Source: Paenibacillus silviterrae (GTDB taxonomy: Bacteria > Bacillota > Bacilli > Paenibacillales > NBRC-103111). From it: DNA of 64,000 nt. This document shows positions 53,229-62,288 of this stretch, piece after piece. The stretch is taken from NCBI RefSeq assembly GCF_030167925.1, contig NZ_JASKUT010000001.1, positions 2,976,001-3,040,000 of the forward strand, read 5' to 3'. The first letter of the stretch is position 1; the number at the start of each line of letters is the position of its first letter. Position numbers and translations under genes: made by a program. Under the pieces are notes generated by a model. That model did not search any database and was not told the origin of the DNA. It was given only the letters and a program-made list of their open reading frames with translations.

Positions 53229-54414
53229 AGCCTGCATATTCCTTTCGCAATAGGATTGCCTGCTCGAACACCTGCGTTACGCTCGCGGCAATGCGCGGCC
53301 AGGTGTAGTGCTGCAGGACATACTCACGACACGCTTCTCTCGAAGGCACCGGGCAATCGCCCGTTAACACGGAGACGAGCTTATGGGCTATCGCCTCCGG
53401 CGAATGATCACGGAACAGCAGCTGACCGGACAGCCCCTCCAGGATTTCCTTGGTTCCGCCGTAGGGTGTCCCAAGCACGGGAGTACCGCACGAGAGCGCC
53501 TCCGTCGTGACCAGACCGAAGCCCTCTAGCGCGACCGTCGGCACGACACTGAAATCCGCCGCCTGATACCACTCGACAAGTTCCTCGTTCGACACACGGC
53601 CCAGCAGCCGTACGCTTCGCTGTAAGCCTTGCTCGGCTATGAGGCTCCGGAGCTCCTCCTCGAGCGGTCCCGCCCCGGCAACCATCAGCACCGCCTCGGG
53701 AACCGCAGCGCACACCTCGCGCATCGCGCGGATCAGGTGATCGATGCCCATGCGGCGGACGAGACGGCGGGCGCTGAAGAGGACACGGGCGTCGGGAGAC
53801 AAGCCCATGCGGCGTCTCAAGCCTTCGCGGTCCCGGGCCGGCCGGAAGCGTTCGGTATCGGCTGCGCCCGGTATGACATGGATGCGGCTTCGGTCGATGC
53901 CGAACTCCCCTGCGAGGATGCCCCGGAAGTACTCGCTCAGCACGATAAAAGCGTCCGAGCGGCGGTAGGCAGCCTGCTCGATGCGCTTTTTGACCGTGAA
54001 CCGAACGTAGTTCTTCAGCTTGGCATGGCTCCCGTCCTCAACGAGCGATTCGTGCGCCCACGGTCCGTGGAAGTGGGTCACAATCGGGATATGGCCCGGT
54101 ATGACCGATCTGGATAAGAGCGAAGCGTACAACGCAAAATGCGGGTTAAACACCTGCGGCTGGAAAAGGGTCGTGCGCTCCTTCCCCGTGCGGTAGAACG
54201 CTTGTATCCGGCTGAACGTCGTCAGCTTCGCCTCTCTCGACATTACGTCACGAATGTAGTCCGGCGCAGGCGGCAGCGTTCTGCCCTCTCCCGTCAACAG
54301 TCCCTCCATCTGATGTCCGCAGTCCGTCATCGCCTTCAGGTAATCGGCATAATATTGATTCAGCCCGCCGGGAATATGCTCGAACCATTCCATGCCAGTC
54401 GCTAATATTTTCAT
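53209..54414 (-). CDS. GT4 glycosyltransferase
   Basis: 401 residues. EHIPGGLNQYYADYLKAM at the N terminus and EGFGLVTTEALSCGTPVLGTPYGG at the donor site. It overlaps the next gene by 20 bases. Sugar unknown. Confidence 0.87.
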   Translation of the reverse strand: MKILATGMEWFEHIPGGLNQYYADYLKAMTDCGHQMEGLLTGEGRTLPPAPDYIRDVMSREAKLTTFSRIQAFYRTGKERTTLFQPQVFNPHFALYASLLSRSVIPGHIPIVTHFHGPWAHESLVEDGSHAKLKNYVRFTVKKRIEQAAYRRSDAFIVLSEYFRGILAGEFGIDRSRIHVIPGAADTERFRPARDREGLRRRMGLSPDARVLFSARRLVRRMGIDHLIRAMREVCAAVPEAVLMVAGAGPLEEELRSLIAEQGLQRSVRLLGRVSNEELVEWYQAADFSVVPTVALEGFGLVTTEALSCGTPVLGTPYGGTKEILEGLSGQLLFRDHSPEAIAHKLVSVLTGDCPVPSREACREYVLQHYTWPRIAASVTQVFEQAILLRKEYAGYEGSVL

Positions 54415-54445
54415 GGCTTGTTCCTCTCCTGCATCCTGCTCTTGA

Positions 54446-56356
54446 TTACACCAGCAGCGGTTTCTCCGAGATCAGCGCGTCCGAGCGCTTCAGCTTGCCG
54501 TCCACGAACATCAGGAACCACAGCTCCAGAATAAAGAGCGACCACAGCTTCTGACCGTGATCCGCCGCTCCCCGTTCATGCTCCTCGAGCCATCTGCGAA
54601 TGACCGCGCGGTTGAAGTAGCCTCTTCTGCTGGCTCGTTCCGACAGCAGCGTCTCCCGTACCAGGCTGTTCAACTCGCCGCGCACCCAGTCCGACATCGG
54701 CATATTGAAGCCCTTCTTCGGCCGGTAGAGCACCTCCCTCGGCACATACCGCTCCGACAGCTTCTTCAGCAAATACTTCGTTTGCAGATTTTTGGTCTTC
54801 AGCGCCGATGGGATCTGTGCGGAGAACTCGGCAAGCTCCGTATCTAGCAGCGGGGATCTCGCTTCGAGCGAATTCGCCATCGTCATCGTATCCATCTTCA
54901 CGAGCAGCTCATCGGGCAAATACGTCATCAGGTCGCCGTACATCGCTTGATCTACGTTGTCCTTCGCGTCGGCCCGGTCCCATACCGCCTGGTACACCTG
55001 GTCGGGATGATAACCGGCCAGCTGGCTGCGGAACTCCGCCGTATACAGCTCGCTGCGGCTGGACCGCAAAGCCCGGTCGAAGACGAACGACTCCCGCGCC
55101 GAACGCGCCCCGGCCCCGATCACCTGCTTGATCGCGCTAAGCGATCGCAGCCGCGGCTTGCCGCCGCCCTCCAGCAGCGCGTGAAGCTGCCGGCGGATCG
55201 GCGCGGGAACGAAGCTGCGGTAAGGCGCCGCCAGCCGTTCGACCATCGGGCGCGCGTAACCGGCGAACAGCTCGTCGCCGCCGTCACCGTTCAGCACCAC
55301 GGTCAGATGCTTACGCGCCAGCTTAGCGACGTAATACGTCGGCAGCATCGAGGAATCGGCAAGCGGCTCCCCTGCATGAAAGATCAGCTCCGGCAAAATG
55401 GCCGAGGTCTGCGGCTGAATGACCTCCTCATGATGTACGGTGCCCCAGCGCTCGCTGACTACGCGGGCATGGGCCCGCTCGTCGAATTGCGACTCGTTGA
55501 AGCCCATCGTGATCGTCTTCACCGGCTTATCCGACAACGACGCCATCACGCCGACGACCAGGCTGGAGTCGACCCCGCCGCTCAGGAACGCGCCGAGCGG
55601 CACATCGCTGATCATGCGGCGTCTTACCGCCGTGCGCATCAATCGATCCAGCTCATCCAGCACCTCCTCCTCCGACATGCTCACCTTGCTCGCGAAGGAC
55701 AGGTTCCAGTAGGAGCGGATGTTTTGGGTACCGTTCTTATAGGTCAAATAGCTGGCGGGAGGCAGCTTGTGAACGTCCTGGAAAATCGTCTTCTCCCCAG
55801 GCACGCACATATACGTTAGGTAATCGTCCAACGCATGCGGGTTGATTTCCGGTACGCGTCCGAGACAGCCGAGCAGGCTCGGAAGCGTGGAGGAGAACAG
55901 CAGCCTGCCGTTGTCCTTGGCATAGAAGAGCGGCTTCTTGCCGAAGCGGTCCCGGGCGAGATAGAGCGTCTCTGTGCGGTGATCGTACAAGGCAAAAGCA
56001 AACATCCCCTGCGCGCGCCGGAGAAGCCCCTCCATTCCCCATTCCGCATATCCGTACAAGAGCACCTCCGTATCGGTGGTGGAACGGAATGGGTAACGGG
56101 AGGCCAGCTCCTTTTTGAGCTCCGGAAAGTTATAAATTTCTCCATTAAATGTGATGGAGACAAGACCGTCCTCCGTCTGCATCGGCTGCCTTCCGTTACG
56201 GCTGAGATCGACGATCGACAGCCTCCGGTGTCCGAAGATCAGGCCCGGGGCCACCTCCTCCAAGCCGTAATCGTCCGGTCCGCGATGCTCCATGAGCTGC
56301 AAGCCTTTGAATAGGGTCTGTAAGCTGTAATTGATGCCTCCTACGATTCCGCACAT
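54446..56356 (-). CDS. Asparagine synthetase-type amidotransferase in a polysaccharide cluster (AsnB-like)
   Basis: 636 residues starting MCGIVGGINY, with the nucleophilic Cys2 after methionine removal. The N-terminal class II glutaminase domain includes RGPDDYG and FNGEIYN. The synthetase domain has the ATP motif SGGVDSSLV and GDGGDELFAGY. In glycan clusters such homologues amidate sugar-acid or amino-acid groups, using glutamine. The ATG at 56356 is the only start that exposes the cysteine. Whether it makes free asparagine or amidates the polymer cannot be told. Confidence 0.9.
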   Translation of the reverse strand: MCGIVGGINYSLQTLFKGLQLMEHRGPDDYGLEEVAPGLIFGHRRLSIVDLSRNGRQPMQTEDGLVSITFNGEIYNFPELKKELASRYPFRSTTDTEVLLYGYAEWGMEGLLRRAQGMFAFALYDHRTETLYLARDRFGKKPLFYAKDNGRLLFSSTLPSLLGCLGRVPEINPHALDDYLTYMCVPGEKTIFQDVHKLPPASYLTYKNGTQNIRSYWNLSFASKVSMSEEEVLDELDRLMRTAVRRRMISDVPLGAFLSGGVDSSLVVGVMASLSDKPVKTITMGFNESQFDERAHARVVSERWGTVHHEEVIQPQTSAILPELIFHAGEPLADSSMLPTYYVAKLARKHLTVVLNGDGGDELFAGYARPMVERLAAPYRSFVPAPIRRQLHALLEGGGKPRLRSLSAIKQVIGAGARSARESFVFDRALRSSRSELYTAEFRSQLAGYHPDQVYQAVWDRADAKDNVDQAMYGDLMTYLPDELLVKMDTMTMANSLEARSPLLDTELAEFSAQIPSALKTKNLQTKYLLKKLSERYVPREVLYRPKKGFNMPMSDWVRGELNSLVRETLLSERASRRGYFNRAVIRRWLEEHERGAADHGQKLWSLFILELWFLMFVDGKLKRSDALISEKPLLV

Positions 56357-56391
56357 GACGTAAATCCCACCCTCGATCATTATTTGAACGG

Positions 56392-57417
56392 TTAAATTTC
56401 CACGATACCGCCGTACATTTCACATTCCTTCACGATTTTGTGCCATTTGATGAGCTCTTGATACCACTTCAGCGTGATGGTCTGCTCCTGCTTGCTGATT
56501 TTATCCAGGAACAAAGCATCGTAGATTTCCCTGACGCCGTCGGAGACGGTCCTTTGGGCCTTCCATTGAAGCGTTCGCTCGAGCTTATCGAAGTTCACCC
56601 GATAAGAGCGGTGATCCGGATCCCCGTACCACTCAATGCTTACCGGAACCGGGAGTGCGCCGGCGATTTCCTCCGCGAGCTTGCCCAATTGGTAGTTTCC
56701 GTTGTTGGAGCCTACATTAAAGATATTTCCGTTAATCAGCCTTTGCTCCGCCTCCAGCATCAGACACATCACATCCGCCGTATCCTTCACATGAACGACC
56801 GGTCGCCACTGGGTGCCGGAGCGGTTGAGCGGAATGACGCCGTTCTCCCACGCGCCGATCGTCATCGAGTTGATGGCCAAATCAAACCGCATCCTCGGCG
56901 AATACCCGTAAACGGTAGCCTGGCGCAGCACCACCACCGTGAAATCGGCGTCCGCTAACGGAAGGATATCCTGCTCCGCCCGCTCGTTGGCCTTCGCATA
57001 AACGGTCAGCGGATTGGTGGCCGCCTGTTCGTCCACCATCGTATCGCCGTCCTGAAAGCCGTAGATGCTGCAGGAGGAAGGCAGAATGTACCTCTGCACG
57101 CCCATGCGCTTGGCGATTCGGGCGGTGCTGAGCCTCGACATATGGTTGATTTCATAGGTTGCTACCGGGAACAATTCTCCGCTCGGATCGTTCGAGATCG
57201 CGACCAAATCGATAACGGCATCCACACCCTCAAAGTGACGCTCGCTTAATCTGCGGGTATCTTCTTTAATGATCGTGAGATGCTCGTGCTCCTCCAGCTT
57301 ATCCCTGCCGAAGAAATACCGGTCGACCGCTTTCACTTTATAGCCTTTGCCGAGAAGCATCGGAACCAAGGTAGAGCCGACATAACCGCCGGCACCCGTT
57401 ACCAGGATCGTTTTCAT
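56392..57417 (-). CDS. NAD-dependent epimerase/dehydratase
   Basis: 341 residues, extended short-chain dehydrogenase fold. TGAGGYVGST is the NAD loop; SSCSIYG and the conserved tyrosine region (TVYAKANERAE) follow, with RQATVYGYSPRMRFD further on. The lysine usually four residues after the tyrosine is replaced by asparagine in this alignment, an unusual feature. It should modify a nucleotide sugar for the polymer. ATGA overlap with the acyltransferase gene. Confidence 0.87.
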   Translation of the reverse strand: MKTILVTGAGGYVGSTLVPMLLGKGYKVKAVDRYFFGRDKLEEHEHLTIIKEDTRRLSERHFEGVDAVIDLVAISNDPSGELFPVATYEINHMSRLSTARIAKRMGVQRYILPSSCSIYGFQDGDTMVDEQAATNPLTVYAKANERAEQDILPLADADFTVVVLRQATVYGYSPRMRFDLAINSMTIGAWENGVIPLNRSGTQWRPVVHVKDTADVMCLMLEAEQRLINGNIFNVGSNNGNYQLGKLAEEIAGALPVPVSIEWYGDPDHRSYRVNFDKLERTLQWKAQRTVSDGVREIYDALFLDKISKQEQTITLKWYQELIKWHKIVKECEMYGGIVEI

Positions 57418-58481
57418 GATACAATCACCCTTTTTTCCAGATTATTCTTACTGGCCCTGCTCCATCCTTTGCCAAGCAGAAACGGTGTGAAGGTATTCAT
57501 GAAATAAATGACAGGTACGAGCAAAAGAATGGTGATCAGCGCCTCGGCAAGCTCATTCGCATATATGCCGAACGGAGCAAGGAGCCCGAGACGGGTATTG
57601 ATCTTCGATGCGATATTCAGAAGCGGCATATGAACGGCTAGCAAGACAAGCGCGTTTCTTCCGAGAAAAGCGACGGCGGATGAGCGGAATATGCTGGACA
57701 GCAGCAGACAGGCCGTCATTCCGGCTATTGCACACACGTAGAAATTCAAGTAATCTCCATGCACCTTCATGTTGAGGTTCACCCTCATCTGAATGAACGT
57801 CACATTCACCCCGATCATGACGGCAGCGATGATCAGCCTTGCATATACGGGCATACCTACTAGGGCGGTAATGCCGTTTTTCAGCAAATAACCCAGACCG
57901 TAGAAAACGACCGCCGTCACCGCCACGTCCATCCCCCAGGGCAGCTTGACCGGATTCCATAGTCCGTCCGCATAACCGATGAAGGAGAGCAGCAGCAGCG
58001 TTATAGCCAGGTGCGGCGTCTTCTTTACGAACCGCCGAAGCGAATAGAACAGCAGCTCGACCACAAACAAACAAGTGAGGAACCACAGCGGCAGATTGAA
58101 ATCCATCCATTCTCTCGTGCCTGCCGAATAAAATACGCCGAGAAGCTGCCTGGTTATATCCAAATCCTTGTAGTAGTCCGGATCACCGAATTGGAAGCGA
58201 AAGAGAAAGTAGAGATAGGACAGCGCAGCTAAGCCGAAGTAAGGAATGAGCAGCGTCTGCGTCTTTTTCCGAACAAATGCCCCGAAGCCTGTATATTTAT
58301 CAAGGGAAAATAAATAGCCGGATAACAGAAAGAAAAGCGGCATATGAAACGAGTTGATGTATTTGCCGACCCACCCCTGATCCAGCTGTGTATGTGCGAT
58401 AATGACCAGAATAATGCCCCATCCCTTGGCCTGATCCACCCAAGGTATTCGGGCGCTCCCCCTGCTGACGCTTGAATCCAT
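57414..58481 (-). CDS. Acyltransferase family 3 membrane protein
   Basis: 355 residues, about ten hydrophobic helices. RIPWVDQAKGWGIILVIIAHTQ carries the conserved His near the start of the acyltransferase_3 family (OafA/WecH). FHMPLFFLLSGYLF is also diagnostic. It would add acetyl or succinyl groups to the polysaccharide. Confidence 0.88.
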   Translation of the reverse strand: MDSSVSRGSARIPWVDQAKGWGIILVIIAHTQLDQGWVGKYINSFHMPLFFLLSGYLFSLDKYTGFGAFVRKKTQTLLIPYFGLAALSYLYFLFRFQFGDPDYYKDLDITRQLLGVFYSAGTREWMDFNLPLWFLTCLFVVELLFYSLRRFVKKTPHLAITLLLLSFIGYADGLWNPVKLPWGMDVAVTAVVFYGLGYLLKNGITALVGMPVYARLIIAAVMIGVNVTFIQMRVNLNMKVHGDYLNFYVCAIAGMTACLLLSSIFRSSAVAFLGRNALVLLAVHMPLLNIASKINTRLGLLAPFGIYANELAEALITILLLVPVIYFMNTFTPFLLGKGWSRASKNNLEKRVIVS

Positions 58482-58504
58482 ATCACCGTCTCCTTAAGGA
58501 TTGT

Positions 58505-59674
58505 TCAACCTACCGATTCCCAGACGGGCAAAAGCCTCTCGCCGTACTGTTGTGTCATCAGCGTGATGTCGTATTCCAATGCGGCCTTGCGTGCCTCTTC
58601 GCCAACCTGCAGCCTTAGAGCATTATCGGCCTTCAGCCGTGCGATGCACTCCGCTATCGCTTCAGAGCTTCGCTTCGGTACGATGAAGCCGTTCTCGCCA
58701 TGGCGAATCACGTCCTTCATCCCCGTACCGTCCGTCACGATGGTCGGAAGCCCGACCGACATCGCCTCCAGCGGGGCCAACCCGAAGCCGTCGCTAATCG
58801 AGGAATGCACACACAGGTGCGCCTCCCGGAGAGCCGGCAGCGGGTTGCCGGAGCCCAATCGGATGTTCAGGCCGCGGCTGCGGTATTGCTCGATTAGTTT
58901 TCGTACGGCTCTCCATCCGACGCCACCATAGAGGACAAGCTCGAGCTTAGGGTCCCGAAGCTGAACCATAGCCTCTAACAGATAGGGAAAGCCCTTGAGC
59001 AGCGAGACCTGCCCGAGCTGTATGATACGAAATGTATCCATAGGTACATAAGGCTTCCTGCTGGCTTGCTCATGCGCAGGAGAGAACATCCGGGTATCGA
59101 CACCCAGCGGCACAAGCACCAGCTTGCTTTCCGGGACGCCATGCCGGACGAAGGTCTCCCATTGCAGCCGGGATGCGACGGTAATCCGGTCCGCGAGCCC
59201 ATACTCCCTGAGCACCTTGCGAACCCAGCTTGCGGAGAACGGGGAGCCGCCCATCCGGTAGCTGCGGTGCTCCTGACTTACACTGGGATACAGCTCGCCG
59301 ACATGGGTCGTAGCCGCTTCGAGCACCGTAATTCCGCCATTCCTGCGAACCTTGTCGAAGGTATGCTCAGCAAAGCCGGGGAACCCATGATACACGAGCG
59401 GCCGGGCCGGAAGCTGCGCCTCGACCCTTTTATCAAACTGAAGCCCAGCTTCATAAACGTGCCAGGAAGGAAGCCAGCGGATCGGCGTATACGTTATCCA
59501 TCGCTCCCATGCCGGCCCGGGAATCGGTACGAAGCCCGTACTTTGAACCCCATCCCGGCAATATACAGCCGCTTCCTTCCCCTGCAATGCCGCCGATTGA
59601 TATATAAATTCCAGGTGCTTCCCCAGCCCGCCTTGCCCGAAGCCGCTGGAGCACCCCAGCACGATGGATGACAC
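58505..59674 (-). CDS. GT4 glycosyltransferase
   Basis: 389 residues. SSGFGQGGLGKHLEFI at the start, then DGFGLAPLEAMSVGLPTIVTDGTG at the donor site. Fourth glycosyltransferase of the cluster in map order. Confidence 0.87.
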   Translation of the reverse strand: MSSIVLGCSSGFGQGGLGKHLEFIYQSAALQGKEAAVYCRDGVQSTGFVPIPGPAWERWITYTPIRWLPSWHVYEAGLQFDKRVEAQLPARPLVYHGFPGFAEHTFDKVRRNGGITVLEAATTHVGELYPSVSQEHRSYRMGGSPFSASWVRKVLREYGLADRITVASRLQWETFVRHGVPESKLVLVPLGVDTRMFSPAHEQASRKPYVPMDTFRIIQLGQVSLLKGFPYLLEAMVQLRDPKLELVLYGGVGWRAVRKLIEQYRSRGLNIRLGSGNPLPALREAHLCVHSSISDGFGLAPLEAMSVGLPTIVTDGTGMKDVIRHGENGFIVPKRSSEAIAECIARLKADNALRLQVGEEARKAALEYDITLMTQQYGERLLPVWESVG

Positions 59675-59698
59675 GTGACCACACCTTCATTCATGAGT

Positions 59699-60856
59699 TT
59701 ATGTAAGTACTCCCACACTGCTGCGCATCGCAGAGATCAAGTCGACACGCTGCTGGGTTTGCTTCGTTCTGCTCCGGTTGATGTCAGCCTTTGAGTAAAC
59801 CTTAAGAATCGTATCCGCCAGACTGTCCGGTCGCCCATGCTCTGCAATCAGCACGCCGTCCATAAATTCGGCCCACTCGGGCAGTCCCCCTGCCTCGAAC
59901 ACAATGACCGGCTTCCCCAGCTTGCGTGCCTCCGGCACAACGAGCGGCGACGGATCCGGCCATACCGACGGAACAATCACTACATCCGCTTCCGCATAGT
60001 AACGATCGATCACCTGACCCGGTACCTTACCGGCAAAATGCACCAGTTGTTCGGGGAGCTTCAGCTCCTCAGCCAGCTGTCTCAGCGCAGGTTCATACCA
60101 GCCCTCTCCGGCGATCACGCACTCCACTTCCAGCCCCCGATCGACCAGGTGACGAACCGCCCGCAGCAAATACTGGACCCCTTTAGCGTACACGAGGCGG
60201 CCAACGTACAGCAGACTCAGCTTGCCCCGCGCTGCCGGCAGCTGCAGGGCCGGCAGCTGCTTCAAGCCGCCCAGCGTATTGTCGAACACGGTGATCCGGT
60301 CCGTCGACACCCCTTCGATGGATAAGAATCCGCGAATGGCCTGACTGACGGCATACACCCGCTCACAGCGCTTCAGCGCCTCCATGACCTGCTTGTGCTC
60401 CTTCACCGCCTGATAGGCTGCGAACGGCGAAGCGCTGGTGCCGCACTTGCGCAAATACCAGCGCGAATAGCAGGAGGCGCCGGACGCTTGATAGCAAATC
60501 TCGTCTCGGTCCCGGCACAGCCGTGAGCCGGATGGGCACATCACGCCGTGAATCGTAGCCGAGACCGGATAGCTTTGCGAGAGCCTTTTGATCACCGCTG
60601 CGCTTCTGGGGCCTTGGATGTGCCAAACGATCAGGTCGGGGCTGTAGGCGTTAGCCGCCTCTACCCAAGCCTCTATCTGCTCGGGCAGTACAACGGAGCT
60701 GATCTTGGCGTTGCCCCAATGCTGCAGCCCTTCAATCTCGAAGCCGGCGATCAGCGACTCGCCTCCCTGCTCCTCCCACAGCCTCGTAAAGTTATAGACG
60801 AAGCGCTCCATTCCGCCTGCCGAGGAATACGATTCTACAATTTGCAGGCATCGCAT
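59699..60856 (-). CDS. GT4 glycosyltransferase with a cysteine-rich insert
   Basis: 385 residues from ATG 60856, nine bases after GGGAGGG. The N-terminal domain contains CPSGSRLCRDRDEICYQ followed by further cysteines, a pattern found in some GT4 enzymes. Donor motif: DPSPLVVPEARKLGKPVIVFEAGG. An intergenic gap of 258 bases upstream makes this a possible first gene of a sub-operon. Confidence 0.87.
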   Translation of the reverse strand: MRCLQIVESYSSAGGMERFVYNFTRLWEEQGGESLIAGFEIEGLQHWGNAKISSVVLPEQIEAWVEAANAYSPDLIVWHIQGPRSAAVIKRLSQSYPVSATIHGVMCPSGSRLCRDRDEICYQASGASCYSRWYLRKCGTSASPFAAYQAVKEHKQVMEALKRCERVYAVSQAIRGFLSIEGVSTDRITVFDNTLGGLKQLPALQLPAARGKLSLLYVGRLVYAKGVQYLLRAVRHLVDRGLEVECVIAGEGWYEPALRQLAEELKLPEQLVHFAGKVPGQVIDRYYAEADVVIVPSVWPDPSPLVVPEARKLGKPVIVFEAGGLPEWAEFMDGVLIAEHGRPDSLADTILKVYSKADINRSRTKQTQQRVDLISAMRSSVGVLT

Positions 60857-60919
60857 GCTCGTTCTCCCTCCCAACGTAAAGATAATTCTGTAACCTTCAT
60901 AGTGAACCTTGTTGTTACC

Positions 60920-61110
60920 TTATTTAGAATAGGTACCATTATTTTCCAGAAACAAAGGAATAGAAAGGTACGCTATCTTCGAAATTTTCTCCAAAGGGAT
61001 AAGGATTTGATCTATTAAGAGAACATTTTGGTGCGTTAATAGCCCGTTTAGTCGGTATTACTCGAAATAGCGGAAGTGTTTGGTACGCTATTTGCTTCAG
61101 TTCAAGGTGT
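60920..61110. repeat. Gene-free gap with a short direct repeat
   Basis: GGTACGCTAT occurs twice, 113 bases apart (60969 and 61082), and AATAGCGGAAGTGTTTGGTACGCTAT-type text forms a weak inverted repeat (ATAGC...GCTAT). No gene and no certain promoter. Confidence 0.5.
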
Positions 61111-61114
61111 TTCT

Positions 61115-62248
61115 TCAACTGAATAAGACCCGGCTCAGCTTGGCGGCAATCGCTTCATCCGAGTACATCTCGCCGAACAATCGCTTAGCGCCTTGGGTTA
61201 GCTTGGCTCCAACCTCCCCGTTGGCCAGTACTAGCTCTATAGCAGCTTTCAGCGCTCTGGTATCGTAATCCGGCACCAAAAGAATATTGTCATGGTTATG
61301 AAATTCGGGGTCTGTTTCGTGTCCTGTAATCGAGATAATCGGCGTTCCGCTTCGCAAATAGGCTGCCATGACACCGCGTCGCCCCGAGGGGCCGGATGCA
61401 GCCAGAAACAAATTCGCCCTACTGCCGGATAAAATATCGCTCAGCTCGTCATCCTCCATGTAGCCCAACGGAATGACCCGTTCGCGTATGCCGTACGCTT
61501 CGGCCTTGGCGAGCAATGCCGCCATCGTCGGTGCGTTCACATCAAAGCCTCCTACAAGCAGGAGCCGCAGCTCCCTGTGCGTAGCCGCCAGCTTGGCAAA
61601 CGCCTCGAGGCAGCAGTCAAGCCGCTGATCGAAGGATAACGTGCCATACCAGGTGATATAAGGATAAGGGTATCTTTCTCGGCGAAGCTCTTCCGGCTTG
61701 CGGCCGCTGACATTGCCTGCAGGGATTCGCACAAGCTTGCGCCTCCACGCCCGCAGCTGCGCTTCACGCCGGGCGTTGGTCACGATCAGTGTCCGGCTTG
61801 CCGAGCCGATCAAAAGCATTTGGAGCCGGTGGCAGAGTGCAAGCAGCGCTTGCTTCGGCCTCCAGCCGAAATCTACATATAACTCATGCAAGAAAGCGAC
61901 GGTCGGAACGCCATAACGAAGACGGATCCATAAAGGCAGCAGGGAAGGCATCGGCGCGAGTCCCGCTCTCCCCCACATATGAGGCACATATTGAAACAAA
62001 ACGACATCAGGCTTCACTTGATCACAGAGTTTAGTTACATAGTGTATCATTGAAGACGCGTGCGGGTAGGTGTGAACCTTTACGTTAGCATGGGCCTCTT
62101 TATCCGCGGGACGGTCTGTTTGGCCTCCCTCACACAACACGTGAACCGAGCTCACCCCGCATAGCAGCTCAGCCACCAGTTCGGTATGATGCGACAATCC
62201 ATTCTGCACCGGGAGATAATATCTGGTGACAATCAGCAGCGTCTTCAT
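61115..62248 (-). CDS. GT4 glycosyltransferase
   Basis: 377 residues from ATG 62248, behind GAAAGGA. MKTLLIVTRYYLPVQNGLSH at the start; the donor-site segment reads ASGPSGRRGVMAAYLRSGTPIISITG, a weak match that lacks the usual EFG. Divergent enough that acceptor chemistry could differ. Confidence 0.82.
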   Translation of the reverse strand: MKTLLIVTRYYLPVQNGLSHHTELVAELLCGVSSVHVLCEGGQTDRPADKEAHANVKVHTYPHASSMIHYVTKLCDQVKPDVVLFQYVPHMWGRAGLAPMPSLLPLWIRLRYGVPTVAFLHELYVDFGWRPKQALLALCHRLQMLLIGSASRTLIVTNARREAQLRAWRRKLVRIPAGNVSGRKPEELRRERYPYPYITWYGTLSFDQRLDCCLEAFAKLAATHRELRLLLVGGFDVNAPTMAALLAKAEAYGIRERVIPLGYMEDDELSDILSGSRANLFLAASGPSGRRGVMAAYLRSGTPIISITGHETDPEFHNHDNILLVPDYDTRALKAAIELVLANGEVGAKLTQGAKRLFGEMYSDEAIAAKLSRVLFS

Positions 62249-62288
62249 CCGTTCTTGATCCTTTCTTATGGCGTCATTTTTGAACATA

